From positions 1-39,284 of the forward strand of contig CACXZI010000013.1 in NCBI GenBank assembly GCA_902772105.1: 39,284 bases of DNA, written 5' to 3'. The number at the start of each line of letters is the position of its first letter. The first letter of the stretch is position 1. The notes under the pieces are model-generated. The model made no database searches. It saw only the letters and a program-made list of their open reading frames with translations, and was not told the origin of the DNA. The position numbers and the translations under genes are program-made. Source of the stretch: Oscillospiraceae bacterium. Lineage in GTDB: Bacteria > Bacillota > Clostridia > Oscillospirales > Ruminococcaceae. This document shows positions 9,820-19,545 of the stretch, piece by piece.

Positions 9820-10200
9820 AAAAGATGTGGCTATTAATTTAATAAAGAGTTTTAGATTGTTTTTTGTTTTAGGATAAAAACAGTGTAAAGAAAATTACAT
9901 GGATAATGTTTATGATATTAACTATTGGGGATGTTATGTTTTTGGCTTATAAAAAACCGATTTGTTGTTAAGAAAATTTGTAGGATTAAATTTTTATTTA
10001 TTAAAATATTAGGTTTAGAATTTAGATAAAAAATACCATAAGGAATAAGGGATAAATTAAAAATATATAGTAAAATTAATTTTTATTAAATATTTGTTGA
10101 GGGAATTATTTGGAATTATATAAAATTTATTATTTATGAAATTTTTTATGTTATTAAGACTTAAAACTTAAATATCAAATAGAAGCATTTTTATGTTGTA
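9820..10200 (+). pseudogene. Decayed second copy of the middle of recJ
   Basis: Collinear with recJ from about 11050 to 11465. The clearest block is 9912-9979 against 11125-11191: about 58 of 68 bases agree by eye, and it encodes the RecJ string TIGDVM before a one-base insertion throws the frame into a stop. Upstream, GTTTTAGGATAAAAACAGTG matches the recJ sequence coding ALEEKPC. Downstream, ACCATAAGGAA matches the recJ ATGRL codons (with a deletion before it), and AAAACTT plus GAAGC near 10160-10190 match the codons for KLEEEMLKEA. Multiple indels and stops rule out a working product. It lies directly upstream of the intact gene. Confidence 0.72.
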
Positions 10201-10452
10201 ATTAAAAATTAAGCTAGGTTAAAAGAGTTAATTAAAATTTTATGGTTTATTTAATGTTAGCTTTATGATATTTAGTAATTAAAAAAGGTTAAAAGAATCA
10301 CTATGTAAAGTGGTTTTTAAGGATAAATTTAAAAAATTGAACCATTGACGTAAAATTTTTTATAGTTTAGTTGATTTTTATTAATATTGTTTTTGAAAAA
10401 TGTTGTATTCTTCACCTATTTTTTGTATTATTAAATAAAAAGGATTTTTATT

Positions 10453-12474
10453 ATGGATTTAACTTTTTGGGAAATTAAAAAAAAAGATTATGAATTTAAA
10501 AAAGAGCTAAACGAAAAATATTGTGTTGATGGTCTTAATTTAGAAATTTTGGCTGCAAAAAAAGATGATTACTCTTTTAAAAATTTAAGTTTTTATGATT
10601 TGTTTTTTTCAAACGAAATAGAGCCGTATAAAAATTTAAAAGACATTGAAAAAGCTGCAAAAAGAATTAAGGCTGCAATTGAAAAAAAAGAAAAGGTTGC
10701 TGTTTTTGCTGATTATGATTGTGATGGAGTTTGTTCTGCTGCTTTGTTGGAAAGATTTTTTAGAAAGTTTGCTGTTGAAGTGATATATCACATTCCAGAA
10801 AGAAATGAAGGATATGGTTTAAACTTTTCTATTATAAATTCTTTTAAAGAAAAGGGAGCAAGCTTAATAATAACAGTAGACAATGGAATTGTTGCTTTTG
10901 AAGAAGCTAAATATATAAGATCTTTAGGGATAGATTTAATAATAACCGACCATCACAACGCTAAAGAAGAGTTGCCAGAGGCATATGCAGTTATTAACCC
11001 TAAAAGGCAGGATGATTTAACAAAGTTTAAAGAAATATCTGGGGCATTTGTTGCATTTGAATTAGTTGCTGCTTTAGAAGAAAAACCATGTGAAGAAATT
11101 TTAGATTGCTATAAAGATTTGGTTATGCTATCAACCATTGGGGATGTTATGCCTTTGGTTTATGAAAATCGGTTTGTTGTTAAAAAAGCTTTAGAAGATA
11201 TTGAAAAAACAGCTTGTGTTGGGTTAAAAAGTTTGTTAGAAATGCTATTTAAAGATTTAGGTGATATCTCTTCTGTTGATATTGCCTTTTTTGTTTGCCC
11301 TAAAATAAATGCCACAGGAAGGCTTAACAATGCAAAACTTTCTTTTTTTCTGTTAACCGAAACTAATTATGAAAAAGCAAGATATTTAGCAAGGCAAATT
11401 ATTCTTTATAATGATAAACGAAAAAAACTTGAGGAAGAAATGTTAAAAGAAGCTATTGAAATAATTTTAAAAGGGGAAGAAAAATCTAATATTTTGGTTG
11501 TTTACAAAAAAGACTGGCTTGCTGGTTTAACAGGAATTGTTGCAGCAAGGTTGGTTGAAAAGTTTAAAAAACCTGCAATTGTTTTTTCAAAGCAGGATGA
11601 TGTTTTGGTTGGGTCTGCTAGATCTTTTGAAGGGTTTTTAATATATGATATTTTAGATTCTTGCAGTGAGTTTTTTGTTAGATGGGGAGGGCATGATTTT
11701 GCGGCAGGACTTAGTTTAAAAGAAGAAAATTTTGAAAAATTTAAAGAAAAAATATTTTCTCTAACCAAAAATATAGAAAAGCCTTTAAAGAAAATGAAAA
11801 TAGATTGCAATATAAACCCTGCTGAAATTGATGTTGAAAATGTTAAAGCTTTAAAAAACATAGGGCCTTTTGGACATAAAAACAAAGAACCTATTTTTTT
11901 AATTGATGGAGTAGCTCTAGAAAAAATTGTTTCAATTGGGGAAGATAAACATCTAAAACTTTTTTTTAATTTTGATGGATTTGTTTTTCAGGCGCTTTTT
12001 TTTAATATGCCTATTGATAGGTTTTATTTTAAGGTTGGAGAAAAATTTAAAGTTTTGGTTGGTTTGAGTGTTAATTGTTTTAGAGAGGTTGAAAGTGTTT
12101 GCTATAAAATTTTGGATATTCGGCCATATAATTTAAATCAAGACGAAGTTGTTTTTGAGTTTTATGAATTTTTAAAGTTGGAAGGAGGGTTCAATAATGC
12201 TTTAAACAAAACAGAAAAAGTTTCTTGCCCTAAAAGAGAGGAATTTATTTATATCTATAAACTTTTAAAAAGGTTTAAAATTTTTAATGGCGGGCTTTAT
12301 GATTTATATATGTTGGTTTTTAGGAAGGTTGGTTATTTTAAGCTGGGAGTTATTTTAAAAATATTTTTGTCTATTGGTGTTTTAAAAAAAGAGAAAGAAA
12401 GTTTAATTTTTTTGGAAACCAATAAAAAAATCAATTTAAAAGATCAACAAATTTTAAAAGAAATTGAAGGGTGA
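10453..12474 (+). CDS. recJ: Single-stranded-DNA-specific exonuclease RecJ
   Basis: 5'-3' exonuclease acting on single-stranded DNA in RecFOR recombination and mismatch/base-excision repair. 673 residues. DHH domain: DYDCDG (87-92), TVDNG (141-145) and DHH (166-168), all metal ligands present. DHHA1 domain: GLTGIVAARL and GGHDFAAGLS (near 410). An OB-like domain and a low-similarity C-terminal part follow, as in Firmicutes RecJ. Start ATG with AAAAGGA 8 bases upstream. In Firmicutes recJ is commonly followed by apt and relA; here relA follows but apt is absent and the gap is filled by a tandem array. A decayed recJ copy lies just upstream (9820-10200). The gene itself looks intact. Confidence 0.95.
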   Translation: MDLTFWEIKKKDYEFKKELNEKYCVDGLNLEILAAKKDDYSFKNLSFYDLFFSNEIEPYKNLKDIEKAAKRIKAAIEKKEKVAVFADYDCDGVCSAALLERFFRKFAVEVIYHIPERNEGYGLNFSIINSFKEKGASLIITVDNGIVAFEEAKYIRSLGIDLIITDHHNAKEELPEAYAVINPKRQDDLTKFKEISGAFVAFELVAALEEKPCEEILDCYKDLVMLSTIGDVMPLVYENRFVVKKALEDIEKTACVGLKSLLEMLFKDLGDISSVDIAFFVCPKINATGRLNNAKLSFFLLTETNYEKARYLARQIILYNDKRKKLEEEMLKEAIEIILKGEEKSNILVVYKKDWLAGLTGIVAARLVEKFKKPAIVFSKQDDVLVGSARSFEGFLIYDILDSCSEFFVRWGGHDFAAGLSLKEENFEKFKEKIFSLTKNIEKPLKKMKIDCNINPAEIDVENVKALKNIGPFGHKNKEPIFLIDGVALEKIVSIGEDKHLKLFFNFDGFVFQALFFNMPIDRFYFKVGEKFKVLVGLSVNCFREVESVCYKILDIRPYNLNQDEVVFEFYEFLKLEGGFNNALNKTEKVSCPKREEFIYIYKLLKRFKIFNGGLYDLYMLVFRKVGYFKLGVILKIFLSIGVLKKEKESLIFLETNKKINLKDQQILKEIEG

Positions 12475-12496
12475 TGTGTTTTTATTGTTAGATATT

Positions 12497-13450
12497 ATTT
12501 AAAAAACATATTAAAATAAAATAAAAAGATATTGATTAAAAAATATTAAAATAAAATAAAAAGATATTGTTAAAACATATTAAAATAAAAATAAAAAGAT
12601 ATTGATTAAAAACATATTAAAATAAAGATAAAAAGATATTATTAAAAAATATATCAAAATAAAGATAAAAAGATATTGTTTAAAAACATATTAAAATAAA
12701 ATAAAAAGATATTATTAAAACATATTAAAATAAAATAAAAAGATATTGTTAAAACATATCAAAATAAAAATAAAAAGATATTGTTAAAAAATATTAAAAT
12801 AAAGATAAAAAGATATTGATTTAAAAACATATTAAAATAAAATAAAAAGATATTGATTAAAACATATTAAAATAAAATAAAAAGATATTGATTAAAACAT
12901 ATTAAAATAAAGATAAAAAGATATTGTTAAAACATATTAAAATAAAATAAAAAGATATTGATTAAAAACATATTAAAATAAAATAAAAAGATGTTGATTT
13001 AAAAACATATTAAAATAAAAATAAAAAGATATTGTTAAAAAATATTAAAATAAAGATAAAAAGATATATTGATTAAAAACATATTAAAATAAAGATAAAA
13101 AAATGTTGATTTAAAAATATATTAAAATAAAATAAAAAGATATTGTTAAAACATATTAAAATAAAATAAAAAGATATTGATTAAAAACATATTAAAATAA
13201 AGATAAAAAGATGTTGATTAAAACATATTAAAATAAAGATAAAAAGATATTGATTTAAAAACATATTAAAATAAAATAAAAAGATATTGATTTAAAAACA
13301 TATTAAAATAAAATAAAAAGATATATTAAAATAAAAAATAAAAAGATATTGATTTAAAAACATATTAAAATAAAAATAAAAAGATGTTGTTAAAATATAT
13401 TAAAATAAAATAAAAAGATGTTGATTAAAAAATATTAAAATAAAAAATAA
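12497..13450 (+). repeat. Tandem array of about 27 copies of a ~35-bp unit between recJ and relA
   Basis: The unit is roughly AAAACATATTAAAATAAA followed by ATAAAAAGATATTGATT, with period 31-39 bases from small indels. Variants alternate (AAAATAAAA or AAAGATAAAA; GATATTG, GATGTTG or GATATTA). It fills almost the entire gap and stops 20 bases before relA. There are no unique spacers, so it is not CRISPR. The unit is collinear with relA bases 13511-13557: AAATAAAAA, GATATTGA, TTAAAAA and CATATTA occur in the same order there, with small gaps. The array may therefore be an amplified, decayed piece of the start of relA. It occupies the slot where apt lies in related bacteria. Confidence 0.92.
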
Positions 13451-13469
13451 GTTTAAGAGGTTGAAATGA

Positions 13470-15662
13470 ATGGCAAGTTTAAATGAGCTATTGGATGCTG
13501 CTGAAAAAGCAAATAAAAATTATGATATTGAACTAATTAAAAAAGCATATTATTTTGCAGAAAAGTCGCATGAAGGGCAGTTTCGTCTTTCAAAAGAGCC
13601 ATATATAACACATCCCACAAGTGTTGCTTTAATTTTAATAGATTTTGGGATGGATATTAATTCTGTTGTTGCTGGGCTTTTGCATGATGTTGTTGAAGAT
13701 ACATCTGTTTCAAAAAGCAAGATTGCTTTAAATTTTGGAGAAGATGTTGCAATGTTAGTTGATGGGGTTACAAAACTTGGGAATGTTCCGCTTTCAACCA
13801 AAAAAGAAAGACAGGTTGAAAACATAAGGAAAATGCTTCTTGCCATGTCTAAGGATGTTAGGGTTATTATAATTAAATTAGCAGATAGGCTACATAATAT
13901 GCGAACTGCTTCTGGTTGGCCAGAACAAAAAAGAAGGAATAAATCGTTAGAAACAATGGAAATTTATGCGCCAATTGCACAACGGCTTGGGATGCGTTTA
14001 ATTAAAGAAGAACTTGAAGATATTGCAATTTATTATTTAGACCCAATTGCATATCAAGAAATTAGTGATATGTTAAAAGAAAAAGAAAGGGCAAATGCAA
14101 CTTCTTTAAAGAGTGAATCATATATTAAATATGTTGAAAATATGGCATATAATAGAATTAAACATCTTGTTAAAGATCCAATAATTAGTGGTAGGCTTAA
14201 AAGTCATTGTGGGATATATTTTAAGGTTTATGTTAATGGAAAAGATTGGGACGAAGTTTTTGATATATATGCTATTAGAATTATTGTGAACACCGTTGCT
14301 GAATGTTATTTTGTTTTAGGGGCTATGCATGATATTTTCACCCCGCTTCCAAATAGGTTTAAAGACTATATATCAACTCCAAAACCTAATATGTATCAAA
14401 GTTTGCACACAACTGTTATTGGGCCTGGAGGGGTTTCTTTTGAAATACAAATTAGAACAAAAGATATGCACTACACCGCTGAATATGGAATTGCGGCGCA
14501 CTGGAAATATAAACAAAAGGTTTCAACCAAAACAACCTTAGAAGAAAAGCTTTCGTGGATTCGAAGGATTATCGAAACGCAGAATGAATCCGAAAATGAT
14601 GATGAATTTTTACAGGTTATTAAAACAGGGCTTGGAAGTGAAGAAGTTTTTGTTTTCACTCCTAATGGAGAGGTTAAAACTCTTCCAGCGGGCAGCACAA
14701 TAATAGATTTTGCATATTCAATTCATTCAGAGGTTGGAAATAAGATGATTGGGGCTAAGGTTGACGGGAAGATGACCCAAATTGAAAGCCCAATTTCTAT
14801 GAACCAGGTTATTGAAATAATAACAACCAAGGTTAAATCTCACGGGCCTTCTAGACGTTGGCTTAGAGTTGTTAAAACCAACGAAGCACGAAATAAAATT
14901 AGGGCATGGTTTAAAAAAGAAAGAAGAACAGAAAATATAGAACAAGGTTTTGAAGAGGTTAAAAGAGAATTTTTTCGAAATGGAATTCAGCTTTCTAAGG
15001 GGCAGTTTAAAAGATTTATGAAGGGTGTTATTGAAAAATATAATTTTAATGAAGTGGATGATTTTTATGCTGCAATTGGATATAGCGGAATAAACCTTTT
15101 GAAATTAATGCCTGGAATTAAAAATTTTTATCTTAAATTTGAAAAAGAGCAGGAAGATAAAAACAAAAGCCAAAAAAATATACCACACTCCAAAAAAACT
15201 ACGGGTGGCATTATTATTGAAGGGTTTGATGGGTGTTTAATTAATTTTCCTAAATGCTGTAAAGCAGAAAAAGGTGATCAAATAATTGGGTTTATAACAA
15301 GAGGGCACGGGATTTCAATTCATAGGGTTGATTGCAAAAATATATTTCCAGTTAAAGATAATATAGATAAAATAGATAGATTTGTTTCTGTTTTTTGGGA
15401 AGGGGAGCCACGAAAAAAATATCTTTTGTTTATTGATATTCTAGCTGCTAAAAAAAACAATGTTATTAGTGCTTTAACTATGAAATTTTCTGAATATAAT
15501 CTACAAATTAATAGTTTTAAGGCTGATTCTGTTGATGCTGAAAAAATATATCTAACAACTTCAATTTATATTTTGCATTTAAGGCAGCTTGGCAGCATCT
15601 ATAGAAGCATAGAAAAATTAGATGGCGTTATGAACATTAAAATATATTTTAAAAAAGATTAA
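13470..15662 (+). CDS. relA: Bifunctional (p)ppGpp synthetase/hydrolase, RelA/SpoT family
   Basis: Makes and degrades the stringent-response alarmone (p)ppGpp. 730 residues, full family length. Hydrolase HD domain: H48, H72-D73 in LLHDVVEDT, and D139/N143 in KLADRLHNMRT, all present, so hydrolysis should work. Synthetase: DIYAIRI (265-271), RFKDYIS (296-302; the RFKD form typical of bifunctional enzymes), YQSLHTTV, and FEIQIRT with Glu325. TGS domain about 391-452. The conserved Cys/His zinc-finger segment is CCKAEKGDQIIGF followed by GISIHRVDC, and a C-terminal ACT domain ends the protein. AAGAGG lies 9 bases upstream of the ATG. It sits between a 35-bp array and an AT-rich gap; apt and dtd, its usual Firmicutes neighbours, are absent. 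Confidence 0.96.
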   Translation: MASLNELLDAAEKANKNYDIELIKKAYYFAEKSHEGQFRLSKEPYITHPTSVALILIDFGMDINSVVAGLLHDVVEDTSVSKSKIALNFGEDVAMLVDGVTKLGNVPLSTKKERQVENIRKMLLAMSKDVRVIIIKLADRLHNMRTASGWPEQKRRNKSLETMEIYAPIAQRLGMRLIKEELEDIAIYYLDPIAYQEISDMLKEKERANATSLKSESYIKYVENMAYNRIKHLVKDPIISGRLKSHCGIYFKVYVNGKDWDEVFDIYAIRIIVNTVAECYFVLGAMHDIFTPLPNRFKDYISTPKPNMYQSLHTTVIGPGGVSFEIQIRTKDMHYTAEYGIAAHWKYKQKVSTKTTLEEKLSWIRRIIETQNESENDDEFLQVIKTGLGSEEVFVFTPNGEVKTLPAGSTIIDFAYSIHSEVGNKMIGAKVDGKMTQIESPISMNQVIEIITTKVKSHGPSRRWLRVVKTNEARNKIRAWFKKERRTENIEQGFEEVKREFFRNGIQLSKGQFKRFMKGVIEKYNFNEVDDFYAAIGYSGINLLKLMPGIKNFYLKFEKEQEDKNKSQKNIPHSKKTTGGIIIEGFDGCLINFPKCCKAEKGDQIIGFITRGHGISIHRVDCKNIFPVKDNIDKIDRFVSVFWEGEPRKKYLLFIDILAAKKNNVISALTMKFSEYNLQINSFKADSVDAEKIYLTTSIYILHLRQLGSIYRSIEKLDGVMNIKIYFKKD

Positions 15663-16172
15663 ACCATATTTACCTAGAAAGTTTTATTTAATTTTAAGAA
15701 AATATTTTTTATGATTAAATATTGAGTTAGTAATTTATAATTAAATTCATTAAAAATTTATTTTTATTTAGTATATTAAAGATTTTAAAAAATTTAATCT
15801 AAGTTATTTGGTCTTTTAATTTTTATTATTTAGTTGTTTTTATATAATTTAAAATATATTTGCTATATAATGAGTAATGTTGATATGTATTTATTTTTAG
15901 TTTTAATAAATTTTTTTAGGTTTAAAAATATGATATGCTGCAATTTTAAAAAACCAATTAAATATCTAATTAAGAAAGTTTTGTTTATTATTATTACTTA
16001 AATTTAAAGTTTAAGACTAGTGGTTTATATTAAATATAAAAATTTATTTTTTAGTTATGTTTATTAAAATTTTTTTATATATTTTATAAAACTAAAAGAA
16101 ACATATAAGGTGAATTTTATTTAGAATATATTGAAAATTTATGGTGGTTGTTATTTTTTAAATTTGATTTAA
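15663..16172. other. Non-coding AT-rich spacer after relA
   Basis: No open frame, tRNA or clear terminator found. In related Firmicutes dtd (D-aminoacyl-tRNA deacylase) often follows relA; I see no recognisable trace of it here. Confidence 0.5.
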
Positions 16173-16512
16173 ATTAACAACTAACATATAAGTGTTTTTT
16201 TAGAAATATAATATATAACAATTTTTTAAATTGTTGTTTATTTATTTAAATATTTTATTTTATGGTTTTTAGAAATTAATAACTAACATATAAGTGTTTT
16301 TTTAGAAATATAATATATAATTAATTGTTTAAATTTTTGTTTATTTATTTAAATATTTTATTTTATGGTTTTTAAAATTAATAACTAACACATAAGTGTT
16401 TTTTTAGAAATATAATATATAACAATTTTTTAAATTGTTGTTTATTTATTTAAATATTTATTTTATGGTTTTTAAAAATTAACAACTAACATATAAGTGT
16501 TTTTTTAGAACT
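16173..16512. repeat. Four tandem copies of a ~102-bp unit (last one partial)
   Basis: Copies start at 16173, 16275, 16377 and 16478. Each begins ATTAAYAACTAACAYATAAG and continues TGTTTTTTTAGAAATATAAT. Copies 1 and 3 contain a small AACAATTTTTTAAATTGTT inverted repeat that is altered in copy 2. The array lies between the 3' ends of convergent relA and the MBL gene. No coding content. 16513-16619 adds nothing recognisable. Confidence 0.9.
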
Positions 16513-16619
16513 ATAGAAAATTTTATTTTAATATTTAATATATAAAAAATGCATAATACTAAATAAAATAATTTAATATTACACAAAAGATTTTTATGTT
16601 TTTATGAATTATATAAAAA

Positions 16620-17255
16620 TTAAAAATAGGAATTGTTTTGTTTTTCTTGGTTTAATGTTGAAAATTCTCCGTGCCCTGGCAGGATTATATAGTTCTTTTC
16701 AAGTTGAGATATCTTTTTAACAGAATTTTTTATTTCTTTGGAGTTTCCTGAATATAAATCACATCTTCCAACGCCTTCTTTAAAGATTGTGTCCCCTGTG
16801 AAAAGAAATTCGTCTAAAATAAAACAACAACTCCCAGATGTATGCCCTTTTGTTTGAATAACCTTAAAATAATCATCTAAAAATTCTATTTTGTCTTGAT
16901 CTTTAAAAGTCTTTAAATTTTTTATTGGTTCCATCTTTTTTAAATTTATGAAAAAACCAGCATTTTTTGTTGTGTCTTCTAAAATTTCTTTGTCGTCTTC
17001 GTTTATATAAACCATATTAGGGTTAAAAAAATTAACCCCCAAAATATGATCAAAATGCCCGTGCGTTAAAATAACAAATAAAAGTTCTATCTCGTTTGAA
17101 TTAAAAAAATCTTTGATTTCTTCACTGGCAAAACCAGGATCTATTAAAACTGCTTTATTTTCTTTTTTGTTTAAAACAACATAGCAATTTGTTGGAATAT
17201 GCCCTATTTCAAAGCATATTATTTTATATTTTTCGTTAGATATTTCTTTTCTCAT
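16620..17255 (-). CDS. MBL-fold metallo-hydrolase (hydroxyacylglutathione-hydrolase-like)
   Basis: A 211-residue metallo-beta-lactamase-fold hydrolase of the glyoxalase-II-like group. All metal ligands are visible: THGHFDH (H65, H67, D69, H70), GHTSGS (H138), TGDTIF (D155) and PGHGE (H195). In Firmicutes a short MBL protein of this kind is often encoded close to relA-dtd, so this may be that neighbour in inverted orientation; here it is the last gene downstream of an amino-acid ABC transporter. ATG with AAAGGA 8 bases upstream; 28 bases after the ATPase stop. Substrate unknown: it could be a thioester or another small ester. Confidence 0.85.
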   Translation of the reverse strand: MRKEISNEKYKIICFEIGHIPTNCYVVLNKKENKAVLIDPGFASEEIKDFFNSNEIELLFVILTHGHFDHILGVNFFNPNMVYINEDDKEILEDTTKNAGFFINLKKMEPIKNLKTFKDQDKIEFLDDYFKVIQTKGHTSGSCCFILDEFLFTGDTIFKEGVGRCDLYSGNSKEIKNSVKKISQLEKNYIILPGHGEFSTLNQEKQNNSYF

Positions 17256-17283
17256 TTTTATTTTTCCTTTGTTTTTTATTTTA

Positions 17284-18009
17284 CTATTTAATTATTCCCC
17301 GTAAAAAATTTTGTAATCTTTCATTTGTTGTATTATTAAAAATTTCTTCTGGAGTTCCATCGTTTAAAACCATGCCATCACAAAGAAAAATAACTCTGTC
17401 TGCCATATTTCTAGCAAAGTTTATTTCGTGTGTTACACAAATTAATGTTATTTCGCTTTTTGAAAGTTCTTTAATAACATTTAAAACTTCTTCAATCATT
17501 TCTGGGTCTAGCGATGAAGTTGGCTCATCCAATAAAATAACTTCTGGGTCCATTGCAATTGACCGCAAAATTGCAATTCTTTGTTTTTGTCCACCAGAAA
17601 GCTGTTTTGGGTAGCAATCTTTTTTGTCTTTTAAACCAACCTTTTCAAGAAGGCTAATAGCGTTATTTATTGCAGTTTCTCTATTTATTTTTTTTAGCTT
17701 TATTGGTGCTAGTGTTATGTTTTCTAAAACAGTTTTATTTTCAAAAAGATTAAAATATTGAAAAACCATGTTCATTTTTTGGCGAACTTTTTTAATATCT
17801 GTTTTTTTGTTTGTTATATCTATGTCATTAAAATATATTTGGCCGGAATCTGGCTTTTCTAATAGGTTTAAACAACGCAAAAATGTGCTCTTTCCAGAAC
17901 CAGATGGCCCGATTATTGCAATTTTTTCTTTTTTCTTTATTTCTAAGTTTATGTTTTTTAAAATTAGATGGTTGTTAAAACTCTTATTTAAATTTTTAAT
18001 TCTAATCAT
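17284..18009 (-). CDS. Polar amino-acid ABC transporter ATP-binding protein (GlnQ type)
   Basis: 241-residue ATPase of the PAAT family, energising uptake of polar amino acids. Walker A GPSGSGKST, Q-loop in MVFQYFNLF, signature LSGGQKQR, Walker B VILLDEPTSSLD, H-loop VTHE. Its ATG overlaps the stop of the receptor-permease gene by four bases (ATGA), and its ribosome site GGAGG is inside the end of that gene, so translation is coupled. Partner: the fused receptor-permease at 18006-19505. The specific amino acid cannot be told from sequence. Confidence 0.93.
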   Translation of the reverse strand: MIRIKNLNKSFNNHLILKNINLEIKKKEKIAIIGPSGSGKSTFLRCLNLLEKPDSGQIYFNDIDITNKKTDIKKVRQKMNMVFQYFNLFENKTVLENITLAPIKLKKINRETAINNAISLLEKVGLKDKKDCYPKQLSGGQKQRIAILRSIAMDPEVILLDEPTSSLDPEMIEEVLNVIKELSKSEITLICVTHEINFARNMADRVIFLCDGMVLNDGTPEEIFNNTTNERLQNFLRGIIK

Positions 18010-19505
18010 TGTGAAAGCCTCCTTTCTATTAATCCTAAAATTATGCTTGCTAGTTTTGTTACTAAGAAATACATAATTGCTGTTAGAATTAGTGGCATGA
18101 ATGTTTGATATGTTGCTGCAGAAATTGAAAATGCAGCTCTTGTAAGGTCTGCTAATGCAACATAACCAACTATTGCAGTTTCTTTTAAAAGGCTTATGAA
18201 TTCGTTACAAAGAGCAGGAATTGAATTTTTAAGCCCTTGTGGAAGAACAACATAATACATAGTGCTAACTTGTGAAAATCCCATAGAATGGCAAGCTTCT
18301 GTTTGCCCTTTATCAACGGCGTTTATTCCACCTCGTATTATTTCTGCAACATAAGCAGCACTGTTTAGTCCAAATGCAATGGAAGCAACCAATATTCCAT
18401 TTTTGGCGTTTTTTAGAATTACTAACCACATAATTAAAAGTTGAACTAAAACTGGGGTTCCTCGAATTATTGATATGTATATATTAACAATTCTTGAAAT
18501 TATTGTGGTTTTTCCGCTTTTTGTTTTTGTAAGTTTTAATATTGCTAAAATAGAACCTAAGAAAAACCCAATAATTGCTGATATAATTGTTATTGTTAAT
18601 GTTACTAAAAGCCCTTTTAGATATAGTTTCCAACGATCTTTTTCCAAAAATGCTGTAGAAAATTGTTCTGTTAAACCGTTCTTTTTAATTGCTTTTTCTT
18701 TTTCTTTTAGGTCTATGTGCATATATTTTTTTAGTAGTTCATTATATTTTTTACTGCTTTTTATTTCGGTTAGTGCTTTATTTATGCCTTCTAGTAATTC
18801 TTTATTTTCTTTTGAGCAGGCGATACAAGAATTTTCTATTGGGCAATCTATAACCTTTCCATCTGTTGCTTTAATTTTATCTCCATATTTTATTTCTTTT
18901 GTTTTAGAAACTATTTCGTCTAAAATAACTGCGTCTAGTTTATTTTGAACAAGGTCTTCAACCATTATGTCGTTTGAGTCATATTCTTTTAACTTTAAAT
19001 TTTTAACCTTTGTTGCTAGTTTTTTTGCTATTTCGTTTGCTGTTGTTCCAACTTGGGTTGCAACTGTTAGGTTTTCAAAACTTTTTTCGTTTTTAATATC
19101 TCTATCTTTTTTTGTTAGAATAAATTGGTTTCCTTCAAAATAAGACATTGAAAAGGCAGCTTCTTTTTCTCGCTCGGGAGTTTTAGTAAGCCCTGCTATT
19201 CCAGCATCCAACTTTTTATTTTTAACCGAAGGAAGAATGCTTTCAAAAGACATATCTATAAATTTTGCTTTTAGGCCTAGCTTTTCTGCTATTGCTTCTC
19301 CTAACTCTATGTCGAATCCTGTTACTTTTCCATCGTCACCTAAATATTCAAATGGTGGGAATGTTGCATTTGTTCCAAAGGTTAAAACTCCTTTTTCTAT
19401 TGTTTCAAATTCTGTTTTTGCTTTAATATTTGGAAGTAAAATTAAAAATATAGTTAATATTGAACTTAAAATAAATGCAAATTTAAGTTTAATTTTTTTA
19501 GCCAT
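18006..19505 (-). CDS. Amino-acid ABC transporter: fused substrate-binding protein and permease
   Basis: A 499-residue single chain combining receptor and channel, as in GlnP-type fusions of Firmicutes. Residues 1-30 form a signal or anchor segment (KLKFAFILSSILTIFLILL). Residues about 35-270 are an SBP_bac_3 domain (LTFGTNATFPPFEYLGDDGK, then FDIELGEAIAEKLGLKAKF; DAGIAGLTKTPEREKEAAFS). From about 295 a HisM/GlnP permease domain has several membrane segments and the EAA loop (EACHSMGFSQVSTMYYVVLP). Only one binding domain is present, where some relatives carry two. AAGGAGG lies just upstream of the ATG. It is first in the operon with the ATPase and MBL genes. A short ORF resembling its own N-terminus lies 40 bases upstream. 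Confidence 0.93.
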   Translation of the reverse strand: MAKKIKLKFAFILSSILTIFLILLPNIKAKTEFETIEKGVLTFGTNATFPPFEYLGDDGKVTGFDIELGEAIAEKLGLKAKFIDMSFESILPSVKNKKLDAGIAGLTKTPEREKEAAFSMSYFEGNQFILTKKDRDIKNEKSFENLTVATQVGTTANEIAKKLATKVKNLKLKEYDSNDIMVEDLVQNKLDAVILDEIVSKTKEIKYGDKIKATDGKVIDCPIENSCIACSKENKELLEGINKALTEIKSSKKYNELLKKYMHIDLKEKEKAIKKNGLTEQFSTAFLEKDRWKLYLKGLLVTLTITIISAIIGFFLGSILAILKLTKTKSGKTTIISRIVNIYISIIRGTPVLVQLLIMWLVILKNAKNGILVASIAFGLNSAAYVAEIIRGGINAVDKGQTEACHSMGFSQVSTMYYVVLPQGLKNSIPALCNEFISLLKETAIVGYVALADLTRAAFSISAATYQTFMPLILTAIMYFLVTKLASIILGLIERRLSQ

Positions 19506-19545
19506 TTTAAAACCTCCTTAACTTTAATTTTAAATATAACAATAA

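Noticed and set aside
12497-13450. CRISPR array
   Set aside because: Repeat units are contiguous and vary only by small indels; there are no unique spacers, no conserved palindromic repeat and no cas genes.
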